This document shows positions 33,910-44,691 of a stretch of DNA of 64,000 nucleotides, one piece after another (position 1 is the stretch's first letter; the number at the start of each line of letters is the position of its first letter). Below the pieces are notes generated by a model. The model did not search any database. It was not told the origin of the DNA and saw only the letters and a list, made by a program, of their open reading frames with translations. This DNA comes from Ciborinia camelliae (taxonomy: Eukaryota; Ascomycota; Leotiomycetes; Helotiales; Sclerotiniaceae). Made by a program: the position numbers and the translations under genes. The stretch lies in the NCBI GenBank assembly GCA_025890175.1, contig JANPYM010000004.1:1309134-1373133 (forward strand), read 5' to 3'.

Positions 33910-34396
33910 ATGCTTTTGGGTTAAAGTCCACATATCCATGCTGTCTCTATGTGTTTGGCTTTTCAGGAGATTTACTTCAATAGTCATCCTCCCATTCATG
34001 GTTCGAGCGAACGAGTGTCTGGCTCTACGAAACTATGATCGGGATGATGAAAATCGCGTTATCTCACATGCCTGTCAACCAAGGCCAAGGCCACTGGGAA
34101 GTGGCCCCACCAGAGGGAGAGGCAGAGGTTTGCACCTGCGCCTAGCCAAATATTATGCCTTAGATAGAATTCCTATTGTGTGAGTGTATCTAGTCAAAAA
34201 CCTTGCTGTTGAAGCCTTTGGAAGGTGATAGTTATTGAAAGTGGCTGGTTATCATGAGTAGCACAGTATTCCTGCTGTCGGATAGTTTAGTTTAGTATAG
34301 TATAGGTAACCTAAGTTTAAACAAATGGTTGGTAAGTTCAAGCAGCATGGTAAGCGTAGCCGGCTATTTATAGACCAGGAGAAAGCAATGTCTGTC
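33910..34396. other. intergenic upstream of 5S rRNA gene
   Basis: About 490 bp with no gene. A GTTTAGTTTAGTATAGTATAG run occurs near 34285-34305. Confidence 0.5.
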
Positions 34397-34514
34397 ACAT
34401 ACGACCATAGACTGAAGAGAATTGGGCATCCCGTCCGCTCTGCCATACACAAGCTTCAGATCGGTGGATTAGTAGTTGGGTGGGTGACCACCAGCGAATC
34501 CCCACTGTTGTATG
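34397..34514 (+). rRNA. 5S ribosomal RNA
   Basis: Starts ACATACGACCATAGACTG and ends with CACTGTTGTATG, followed by a run of Ts (34515-34522) that would terminate Pol III. The internal box region GTTGGGTGGGTGACCACCAG matches the highly conserved fungal 5S sequence. The two ends pair (ACATACGAC with GTTGTATG), and CTGAAG pairs with CTTCAG in the inner stem, so the fold is intact. About 118 nt, the normal size. It is a solitary dispersed copy, as in many filamentous ascomycetes. Confidence 0.94.
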
Positions 34515-34988
34515 TTTTTTTTTGCAGTTTTCTTTTTGTATCAACGGGTTTTTCCTGAGTGAGGGAGGGTTCTTGTAATGGGAAGGTGGAAGATAGGAGA
34601 TTGTTGATGTAGGATTCGCTTATGCCTGCTTTTACATCTTTATGTCCACCCCGGTCCAAACTACTTCCATGTCATGTCTAGTTGCCTATCGGTATTCCAA
34701 TTGATTTTTTGTTTGGACGGATGGTGGTGAGGAGGGGAATTAAGAATCTGGAATGGGAATAGTTTCCCGAGTTTCGTCTCATTTTTTGGCTGGAGAATTT
34801 TATTAAGGGAGGCTCTTCTACGCGGGGGCGAGCTTGATTAGGTGATTTTAGAACTATCATTATTGGACATTATGACCGGCTAGCACTAGTCACTAATAAC
34901 TAATCACGCAGGCTGGTAGAACTTCTCAATTATGTTACCCCGGAAATAATAATCGATACCGATATGGTGGTAAGCTAAGGTAAGGTTA
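34515..34988. other. intergenic between 5S gene and TIR element
   Basis: About 470 bp. The Pol III T-run is at its start; nothing else is recognised. Confidence 0.5.
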
Positions 34989-35635
34989 CAGTCAAGGACA
35001 AGCAAACCTCACCTAAAAAAATTTCTTTTTTTAAAATCGATTTTTTTTTAATGCAAAATATATAGATTTTCAAGCTGATTCTAATGATATAAAAATATTT
35101 TTAAAATTTCGTTCGGAATAGCTTCAAAAATTCAAAAAACAAAATCCTAAAATCTGAATTGTCGTCACGTGATCATTTAATTTATAAGCTTTACCAGATC
35201 GACAACGTTATTTATATATAATCTAATTATATTATTCGATTCGTCTAGCTTTCCTTTATCGTTTCATACTATTTAAATTCTAAAAAATTAAAAATTAAAT
35301 AATATCACATGATTTTAAACCTTTTCCTTTTTTCCTTTTCTCCTTTTGGAATTTTTATTTTAATTATTTTTTCGTCCAATCACTTCAGATGATAGTATTT
35401 AATTATATATAATATAAAATGATATAATATAAATTCAGACGATAGCCTCAATTCTTCAACTGTCGTCACGTGACGTCTGGGAATCTTTTATATATTAAAT
35501 ATCAAATCAACTACAAACCGAATCACATTTTTTATTGTATATATGAACTCCCCGTATTATTCTATATATTTTGCACTAAAAAAATAATCGATTTAAAAAA
35601 AAAATTTTTAGGTGAGGTTTGCTTGTCCTTGACTG
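34989..35635. mobile_element. non-autonomous TIR element, TA-flanked (Tc1/mariner or Fot1-like)
   Basis: A 647-bp AT-rich element. The left end CAGTCAAGGACAAGCAAACC is repeated exactly, inverted, at the right end, and the similarity continues through CTCACCTAAAAA for about 50-60 bp. TA flanks both sides (34987-34988, 35636-35637). A GTCGTCACGTGA motif occurs twice inside (about 35160 and 35462). No transposase remnant is visible. A start of the (C)AGTCAAG type resembles fungal Fot1/pogo ends. Confidence 0.87.
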
Positions 35636-35822
35636 TAGTGCGGCTTATGATGAGAAACATATTGGCGGCACAGAGAATCTTTAGTGGATACCTCAGTCTG
35701 ACACAGTTACTTAAACTTCTGAATCCTGATGATATCTGATCTTTCACTCCGGGCCTCGAAATATGATTTAGTATATCTATGTCTGAATCTAAATTAAAAC
35801 ACACATTGTAGTCAAATTCAAC

Positions 35823-36589
35823 ATGAATATCACCATTTCTCAAGCGACCATCGATGGCCTACCCGTCCTCGCAGAAATACACAGACTCGCATACGACCCC
35901 GACCCAACCGTCATATTTTCATTCACCAATTGGCCCGATGTAACCAATGCGCATAACTTCTATGTCTCGAGGATCAAAGATTGATTCAGTGATTCTAATA
36001 CTCAAATCATCAAAGCCACCAATGCGGCCACCAAGGAAATCATAGGCCTCATCTGCTGGACCATTGAGTATACAGGCAATGGCAAGCCTATTATCGGAGA
36101 GCGTTTGCCAGATTTGAATGCTACAGCTTCCCAACTTCCCGAATTCCTCGATATGGCTTTCCTGAGCTTCTATACCAAAGGACTGGATGTCGATGCTTTG
36201 AAGAATAATCTCATGAAAGGACATACATACTACTGCAAGTCCTCCCCATTTCTCACCGCTCCCAAGTACATGTCTCCTAACAAACATTAGATGCCAACCA
36301 CTTCGCCGTAACTCCCAAATACTCCAACAAGGGAGTGGGATCCCAATTGCTACGCCACTGTCTTGGCATTTCTAATAAAGCTGGTCTGCCCACTTGGCTT
36401 TCTTCAACCCCCATTTCGCATAATTTGTATCTACGATCCGGCTTTGAAGATATCGAGTATCGGGATATCGATCTTAATGAATGGGATAAGTTTAGACGGA
36501 GAGGTTTTGGGATTTATAGAAGCTATGTCATGTGTCATCAACCTGATTTGAAGACACCTACGGTTGGACATAGTGGAGTCACTTGGTAG
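35823..36589 (+). pseudogene. GNAT-family N-acetyltransferase with in-frame TGA and GC-AG intron
   Basis: Two exons, 35823-36234 and 36291-36589. The intron uses a GC donor (GCAAGT), a CTAAC branch (36277) and an ATTAG acceptor. Spliced, the frame has 237 codons. It opens MNITISQATIDGLPVLAEIH, a typical GNAT start. The acetyl-CoA-binding motif A follows as FAVTPKYSNKGVGSQLLRH, then a C-terminal FEDIEYRDIDLNEW. The frame is broken once by TGA at codon 54 (35982-35984), between SRIKD and FSDSNTQIIK. No nearby splice pair removes it in frame. Otherwise the gene looks intact, so it is either a young pseudogene or has a sequence error. Substrate is unknown; related fungal proteins are generic acetyltransferases. 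Confidence 0.75.
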
Positions 36590-37421
36590 AATGCTGCAAT
36601 AGATGAGGTATTTTTTTTGGGGGGGGGGGGGGGNNNNNNNNNNGGAGAGGATATCAAATTCTAATGGGCTTTGCTAATTATAGCATGAAAGATGTAATGT
36701 TTAGCTAGGTCCACTTGCTGATGACGATGATAGGAGACATAATGTAGTTGAATATGGCCAAACCCCAGCTATCAGTATCAGAATAGCCACAAATGTGAAA
36801 TATTGCCAGGCCATACAGAGGTAACAGATAAGAAAACGTGCTCAGAAATTATTTAAGATAGGTAGGTTGAGAGGAAAGCCGTTTGGTAGGTATTAAACTT
36901 TCAAGAGGGGTATCAATTTCAATATTGAAAGGCCAGTAAGAACGTCACCGCAAAAGAAGCAGGAAATCTTTCTTAAGGCGTCATCTCTGCCCTCAAATCA
37001 TTTATTTTAAGAGATTTGAGGCTACATCATGGACTATTTGATGGTGATATGCATTATCGTCGCAGCAACGCTGATAACGAAATGCACGTAACCTATGGCG
37101 AGCTTGCAGGATTAGGTCCACACCAACCACACATCAACCACACACACTTATTAATCCTAGAACTTCGGCAGTGACGTTATTATGAATTTCGATCCTGGTA
37201 ATGGCGGCATCAAGCGGGAGGACATGGACTTTATATACCGTTAAATCATTGGTCGATTTAAACGTCCAGATTACTACTGCTGTGGTGCAATATTCCGTCA
37301 AATGTGCGAGCTGAGATGTGAGATTTTCGTGGCTATCGGGCAAGATGCTTGGTTTTGTATTTATCTAGAGGCTGTACTATGAGGAATGATAATTCAAAAA
37401 GTCTTTTGGATTATACTCAAG
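36590..37421. other. intergenic containing an assembly gap
   Basis: Holds a poly-G tract and ten Ns (36634-36643). No gene is recognised before the permease start. Confidence 0.6.
36634..36643. other. assembly gap (10 N)
   Basis: Ten Ns follow a homopolymer T then G run, a typical place for assembly to break. The true gap size is unknown. Confidence 0.98.
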
Positions 37422-39650
37422 ATGTCGGACCACAAAGATTCAGAGATTGGGGTAAGTCGACATACTGGCGAAACGGAAGTTAAGGAACTTGGAGCGCTAG
37501 AATTCGTTCACGAATATGGAAATAATGGATCAAAGCCATCCTATCAAGAAGCTTCGGGTGCCCCAGTTGAGAATGAATCGCCGCTTGGTTTGCAAGTTAC
37601 TTGGTTCACTACAATCTTTCTGAATATCGGTATAGTCTACCTCATCCACAAGCAGGGACTGCCCACTAATATTCTACAGGTCAAATGATTGGAACGGGCG
37701 TTTTCTCAACTCGTACGCTGTATCACGCATCATGGAAGACTTATGCTAATGAATTCCAGCTGCGAGTATTCTATCTGGAGTAGGCTCGGTTGGTCTAGCT
37801 ATGATTTACTGGTCACTTGGCTTGCTCATTGCTGGTTGCCAATTTTCAATCTATACCGAACTTGCCAGTTTCTTTCCCAATCGATCGGGAGCTGAAGTGG
37901 TGTATTTGGAACAAGCATATCCGAGACCAAAGTATCTTCTTCCAACCACGTTTGCTGTGCAATCGGTTTTACTTTCTTTCAGCAGTAGTAATGCTATAGG
38001 TGAGTTATTCTTGCCTCCCTGCTATGAATATCCATCAGAAACTAATGGAATTCTCAGTCATGGGAGATTATTTATTTGCTATGGCGGATTACACACCATC
38101 GGCTTGGGAGAAGAAAGGCTTAGCTGTTGCTTGCATGACGTTTATTATCTTGCGTTGGTATTCCACTGCTTGGAAGACATTTTATCTGGCTAACGTACCT
38201 TAATAGTGGTTATATTCAGCACGAAACATTCTCTTCGGATATCAAACGTGATCGGAGTGATCAAACTCATAACGCTCATCTTGTGAGTCAAATTCTATGT
38301 CTTTTTCTCTGGTCATAGGAACTAACATATCCTCTTAGTATCTCCATCGCAGGACTAGTGGTGCTAGGAGGCCATACCAAAGTTGCAGATCCAACAGCAA
38401 ATTTCAAAAATGCATTCTCGGGAACAACCAATAGTGGGTATGGTCTTTCGAATTCCCTAGTTAAGATTAATTTCGCCTATGCCGGATACACAAATGCTTT
38501 CAATGTCGTCGCCGAAGTGAAGGTTAGTTTTCTTATCCTCCAATGTTTCGAAGATAATGCTGATCTCCTCAAGAACCCAATAAAGACCATAAAGAGAACC
38601 GGGCCCGCGTCACTTTTTATAGTTGCTATTCTCTACATATTTTGCAACATTGCATATTTTGCAGCTAGTCCGTCATCCCCTCTAATTCTCCTCTCTCTCT
38701 CAGACACCCCACTAACACACCCCCTAGTCCCAAAGCAAACCCTCAAAAACTCAACTCAACTCGCCGCCTCCCTCTTCTTCACCACAGTCTTTGGATCGGG
38801 CAAATCAGTTCGCGCTCTCAATTTTCTCATCGCCCTCTCGGCATTCGGAAACATCGTATCAGTCATCATTGGCTCATCTCGCATTATCCGAGAATGCGGT
38901 CGTCAAGGTGTTCTCCCCTATCCCGGCATGTGGGCCTCCACTCGCCCATTCGGCACTCCTCTTGCAGCTTATGCACTCAAATGGGCTTTGACGATTCTCA
39001 TGATCCTTGCGCCCCCTGCTGGTGATGCGTTTAATTTTATCGTGGATCTGCAGAGTTATCCGAGTAATGTGTTTTTATTTGCATTGACTGTGGGATTGCT
39101 CATCATCCGGAGAAATCGACGGAGATTGGCGATTGTGCATGATGATTTTCGAACGTGGGATGTAGCCATTTACTTCTCGTTGGCGGTTAATGTTTTCTTA
39201 TTGGTTATGCCGTGGTATCCGCCACCTGGAGGTGCTCGTGGGGGTGATGTGAGCTTTTGGTATGCTACCTATTGTGCGGTTGGGTTGGGCATGTGAGTCT
39301 TCCTTTTTTTCTTTTCTTTCTTCCATTTCTTTTCATTTCTTCCTCTTCTTCTTAGTCTTCCTCATTTTCCCCTGGTCTTTGAAATGTTGAGACTAACCGG
39401 ATGTCACAGCATGGGTATCTGTATTCTCTATTACGCATTTTGGATCTACATCCTCCCATATTTCGGCAACTATCAAATCCGGCAAGAATTAATAGTCACG
39501 AATGATGAAAGCGCAAAAGCTCATCGGCTCGTCAAAGTACCGAATGCGGAATTGGAAGCATGGGATAGAGAACATGATGTTTTGGGAAGGAAAATTGAAG
39601 CGGGTAGTCTGTCGGGAGATGGGGGACAGGAGAAGGTGTTGGAGAAGTAG
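37422..39650 (+). CDS. MUP1-like amino-acid permease (APC superfamily)
   Basis: A plasma-membrane amino-acid transporter of the methionine-permease (MUP1) type. I resolve nine exons: 37422-37629, 37680-37712, 37760-37999, 38058-38153, 38207-38282, 38339-38522, 38574-38667, 38728-39292 and 39410-39650. They join to 578 residues. Diagnostic stretches are IGQMIGTGVFSTPASIL (TM1), SGAEVVYLEQAYPRPKYL, FAVQSVLLSFSSSNAIV and FNVVAEVKNPIKTIKRTGP. The last is the consensus amphipathic loop. About 12 transmembrane helices are expected. The introns at 38523-38573 (51 nt) and 38668-38727 (60 nt) are multiples of three without stops, so retention would keep the frame. Substrate could be methionine, cysteine or another amino acid. 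Confidence 0.88.
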
Positions 39651-42084
39651 GGAATGAATTGGGAGTGGGGATAGTTGGAAGTCGGATTTAGTGCTAATTC
39701 ATCTTGAAAATGGAGATGGTTTCGATTCATAAAACAGTGGCTATGCGCCTATTTAAGACATTTGACCTTAGTAGCAGAGAATCAAGACTAGACTACAGAA
39801 AAGACGAACGCGAGAAACACATATAGACAAACCTTGCTTTCCCTTCCACTTCCATCGAATTCAATACAATCCAATCCAACATTCCAGATTATTTCTGCTA
39901 CTCATTCACTAACTTATTTCTCCATTCTTCCAATCTTACCATAGGTACCGCTAATCACTCGTTTGTTACCACTAAATCCAAATCGAAATACTATTACCAA
40001 CAAAACCAACCAACTAACTATACCCTCCTCTCATTCCTTCTCTCGCCCAAAATATTTGCGTGCTATTTCATCGCTTATTCAATTGTCCCCTGTTATCAAT
40101 CTTCTCTTTCTCATCTACACTTCGCTTAGCAATACCAAGAATCGAGTTCACCCCACAGGTTCGGAAACCATAAACTCGTGCCCTAATATATATATATGTG
40201 TGTGTGTATGTGTTTTTCATATTGATATATTAATATCAGGCATAAAAAGGTTCTTTAGAAAATCATCTTGGCTTGTGTGGATTGGGTTGGATTCGGTCTG
40301 CTTACTCAAACGCTGTTTATATTTATATCAATTTTTAAAAAGAAAACCCCCCGACTTGATGGAATTGATATTTTTAATTGGGATTATATGCCAGTGGGTT
40401 ATGTTTTGCGAAGGTCGAAACTCAAAACTGAAAATCCCTCCATGCTGAAAGATTTGGTTGGTTGGGGGTGGTAGCAGGGGGAGTAGATGTGAATGTAGAA
40501 TACTGGGTGAATTATTTTTTCTTTCTTGACATATTAAGGAGGTATTAAGTAAAGATGCGATTTCTGGGATTTATATTGGAACACTTACTATCATATATAA
40601 TAAGAACGCAATGGGAAAAATAGTTGAAGTTTACAGCCAGAGTATGGGAAAGACAAAATGTTAGCTGATAATGTATTTAGACGAGGTGAAAATACTTAGG
40701 AGAAATGACAGCGATATAGTATCACTTAATTGCAATAAGCTTAATCACAATGAATGATTGCTTCTCATTGTATATCGATATTCATAGATAGTGTTGTTAT
40801 CATGTCTGAAATCATCTGTAACCAGTTTCATTCATACAGTAGAGCAGTTGGTCATTATTTTCTAGATTGATTTTCTACATCAATATTCGTTAAAGGCATT
40901 CTAATCCCTTCTGTTGTTAAAAAATAGTTCTACATACACTAGCTCGATACAACAATATAATAAGTTCAATACCTTCTAATACCCACCTTATATCCACAAA
41001 AGAGCACCTTTTCCGCTGGAATTTCTCTCTTGATAAAGTGCAATCCCTTGGGATTCAAATTCCGACCTTCATTTTGGTCCTTTTATATCGCCACAAATTT
41101 GATATGGAGCGGGTTCCAATTCGGAATGGTACAGACTCCATCCTTTCTGCATTCATCAATTACTGTTTCTTCTCCGAATATTCCTCCATACTTGCTTTCC
41201 GAATTCACAACAGCTATATCATTTCTCATCCCTCCATATTATGATATATCTCCTGTATCGACAGTTCTGGCCATTGTTGTCTACGGATGATTGTCTAGAA
41301 GTTCAGCTGGATAATAGATAATTCGATTCTCTAATCTGTCCTCTGTGTCGGTTTGACTTGCATTTAATACTCACCCTTGGGTATGAAATTTTAGCATTTG
41401 TAATTTGAGGTAAGGGTTAGATCACTTGCATTTTTGGCAAGGTTCTTGTGGATTTCCTTACTGTTGTTATTGATGACTGATTGCTATGTTATAAGAAAGA
41501 TTATAGATTGTCTCTAATACTCTAACATAAAGGATTAATACTTTCTACGTTGATTTATCTTACTTACATTGCACCCCTCTTAGTTATCACACCATCTCTT
41601 TCCCTACTCCACACATTTCCTTGTTCTTGGTAAACTCTTTGCTCCCTGATCTTGACTAATATCCAAGCCCTTAAGCTATAATGAGTCTTTCTCTATTCTA
41701 TAATTCCATTTTTAGAAACGTGATAAGCTCAATTTACTTGGATGCTTCAATGCAAACCACTTCAAGATTACCAGGAGCTTAGTGCTATAGTGGAAATTTT
41801 CTTGGACTGTTGGATATTGAGCGGTTAATTGTGAAGTCTTTAAACTTTGCAAGTCGTCACACGGAATACCCTATATATAGAGCAATTGGCAACTTAAAAT
41901 GATTACGACGAAGCTCCTTGAGTTAAAAAAACTCTCAATGTATTATTTGTTACTCTATAACCTACGTAATTTTCTTTTTCTCCCAGAACAAAAATTGCTT
42001 CGGGGTGATAAGAACCAGTAAGAACACAAATATACAACCAATTCTCGCTGCTAATACAAAAGGGTCGGATCGCAGCAAGGATAT
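39651..42084. other. 2.4-kb intergenic region
   Basis: No supported gene. It contains an AT/GT run (about 40186-40210) and a copy of a dispersed repeat (AATAGTTCTACATACACTAG, about 40925). The right end is the 3' flank of the PTH11-like gene. Confidence 0.5.
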
Positions 42085-43460
42085 TCATACTGCGCTCCGT
42101 CCAACACAATGTTCTTCGATACTATTAATTGTCGTCAACGGAATCTCATCAATCATCGGACGTTTCTTCACCGGCTGCGGGGCATATCTAAACTCCTGAG
42201 AGTTCTTATCCGAAGGCTCACTATAATTAGGAAGTGAACCAGTCGATTTATTCCGAGAGCTTGTTCGTCCGACCCATCCACTGACGGCAGTATATACAAG
42301 GCGTATTTTTGAGCTGAAGAGTCCGTGCCTAGGGATATAAACTCGAAAGACGGGGAGACAGGCAGAGATTACTGCAAACCCTAGATGGAGCCCGGTCCAG
42401 ATTGAGAGATGGGAGAGCCCGGTGATGGCTATTGATTGAAAAGTCAGGTCAATGTAGTGGCTTGGTATGAGTGGGAATCAAAACGGAGCTTACAGGTATC
42501 ACCATCGGGGTTGTATCCTTTGACTAGACGTAAGACACTTGTAACGATAGTGCTAGGGCTTTGAGTCAGTTAACTGAACATTCAAACGCCAAGGAAGAAC
42601 TTACAATCCACCAGTCATGAATATACCCGCAATAGCAACCCTTTCTCTCAATGGTAGCTTGAGTTTCAAAATAATCGGAATTGGCATGCCAATCAAGGCA
42701 AGATCCAGAAGCATATTGAGGAATTCTGAAATGAAAAACCCAGTCTGAATTTATCAATATTAGTGGAAGGTTCGAAGTAATATTGGGTTGGAAGCATCTA
42801 CCTGAGTATTTAAACATTCCCCTTCGACCGATGCATCAAAGTTCGCCTTGATGGGTTTACATTCTAATGCAGACACAAATATAACAATAAAAAGCCAGAT
42901 GATGGAGATTACTCCGTCGGCAATTAGACTATAATGAAGCCATCGTTTGATAGAGAAAAGGCGATAATAAAGATATATTACACTAAACCTTGTGACAACT
43001 TCCGCGAAGACGGTGAAGATGATTGATATGAATGATACCTTAAGATGGTTAGCAATTCATATTCTAGTTTAGTCATGGAGAATGGATGAAATTAGATTTG
43101 AGTTATGACATAGAAGACATACCACCATCAGTTCTGTTTGATCTTTGATAGGTAGTTGTGCCTTGGGTACTCTTCTGATATACGGTCGGTATTCTGTTTG
43201 ATTCAGCACATCGGCATCTCCATCCATGACTTTATTGTCTGATACAGAATAGTAAAATACGTACCTATAATTGTGCATATCGCATCACCCCAGACAAAAA
43301 AAACCGCAGCGACAATAATCCAATCATCCCACTGCAACTTTGTTTTCGTCAATTTTCGCGCATAGAAACGAAAACCCACAGCCACTGCGGATGCTAAGCC
43401 CATGATAACATGGAGCCAAAGCACTTCCATGAAAACATGAGAAACCTCTGAGCCATTCAT
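42085..43460 (-). CDS. PTH11-like rhodopsin-domain integral membrane protein
   Basis: A seven-helix fungal membrane protein of the SAT20/PTH11-type 'rhodopsin domain' family, which is not a retinal opsin. Six exons are inferred: 43460-43265, 43193-43123, 43038-42802, 42744-42605, 42552-42494 and 42428-42085, giving 348 residues. Typical landmarks are RFYARKLTKTKLQWDDW after TM1, then ECKPIKANFDASVEGECLN in the extracellular loop. FISEFLNMLLDLALIGMPIP (the conserved D-x-x-x-x-x-x-P helix), KLPLRERVAIAGIFMTGG and TIVTSVLRLV follow. No CFEM domain is present at the N-terminus. A C-terminal cytosolic tail of about 90 residues is polar. Roles in the family include surface sensing, but most members are uncharacterised. 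It lies divergent from the PLP enzyme across 1.2 kb. Confidence 0.85.
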
Positions 43461-43970
43461 CTTGGCTGATTAGATGAAGTAATTTCTGAAAATTTTGATG
43501 AGTGATTTCAATGAGTAGATCCAAAGAAAAGATTTGGGAATCAAGCAAGACTCGAATTTTCATTGTCGAACTGTTCTTTCAATCTTTTGTAAGTCATTTA
43601 AATCCCCCCTGTTTCATCTCGTTTATACGATGACGTTGTTTTGTTGTTACTTTAAGTACAATCTCATCCGAAGGGGCTAGGGGCTGCTGCAAAGTATGGT
43701 AGGATGGTACCCTAAAAGTTACTATTGATCTTACGTGCAGTGCATATCTTACTTTAACCTTAAGGGTAAAAATGATGTATAGAGGAGGTAACGTAACTCA
43801 AGAAGGATTAAATTTCTGATAAGGACCCCCACCCCAGTCAAGGCAAAAGTGAAATATCTTGGAGTTACTAGTGCATCATGCCATGCTGGCAGCTTACGCC
43901 TAGTCTAAACTCCTGGAGGCTAGTCTTGAAGTAAATGTGTCGGGGCGTTTTCATTTTGTACATCACCTTA
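43461..43970. other. promoter side of PTH11-like gene
   Basis: About 500 bp with no gene; it ends at the TA target site of the adjacent TIR element. Confidence 0.5.
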
Positions 43971-44457
43971 GTGGAGGTATACAAGACCGCTATACGAACG
44001 ATACTTATACGGTGTAAACGGCTTACCCGGTACTTACACACAGTATAAGCAACTTATACGGTACTTACACGGTATGCATTCTTACATAATATTTATATAG
44101 TATTGATATAGTGTAATAAGGTGTTTGATATTATATTTTGAATTAAAACTACTTTCGATATCAAAAACTTAAATCATATTTCCTATAGTACAATAATAAC
44201 TTGAATATCTATAATTTAAATTAAAATCAAAAAATCAAAAAATCAAAAATATTATATATTCACTTAATACAATTAAAGTGGATTTTAAGATTTGTTTTGA
44301 TTTTTTAAAATATTTTTAATTTTAATATACGGTTGTTACACGATACTTACACGATGTAAGCGGATATACACAGTGTAAACTTTTTATACGATGTAAATAT
44401 GATGGGAAGCCTTACACCATGTAATAAGCACCGTGTAAAGGTTCTGTATACCTCCAC
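43971..44457. mobile_element. TIR element with subterminal repeat arrays, TA-flanked
   Basis: A 487-bp element. The ends GTGGAGGTATACAAGACC (left) and, reverse-complemented, GTGGAGGTATACAGAACC (right) are near-identical, flanked by TA (43969-43970, 44458-44459). Both arms carry many degenerate copies of TTACACGGTG/TTATACGGTA in mixed orientation (about 44005-44080 and 44330-44445). The core is AT-rich and non-coding. Such clustered subterminal motifs usually bind transposase. Confidence 0.85.
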
Positions 44458-44691
44458 TAGCTAACGCAAGACCAGTGATTACCTACATTTCAGACAGAAT
44501 ATTACCCCTTTTGGGTGTTCGGTGAGTCCCGAGGTCAGCTCAAGATCTCGGCTACAGTAATAGTACAAATTTCTCTCGTACAATGCTGCATTCCACGAAT
44601 GATTTATATGACCAAATATAAGTGCTGTTTTGTATAGCTCCCTATAAGTATCCAAACTTGGAATTTATCTGTACCCAGAGTAATATTCATC

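Noticed and set aside
39963..40448. 161-codon ORF in the intergenic region after the permease
   Set aside because: It crosses an AT/GT microsatellite (giving a Cys/Val run), a sign of non-coding DNA.
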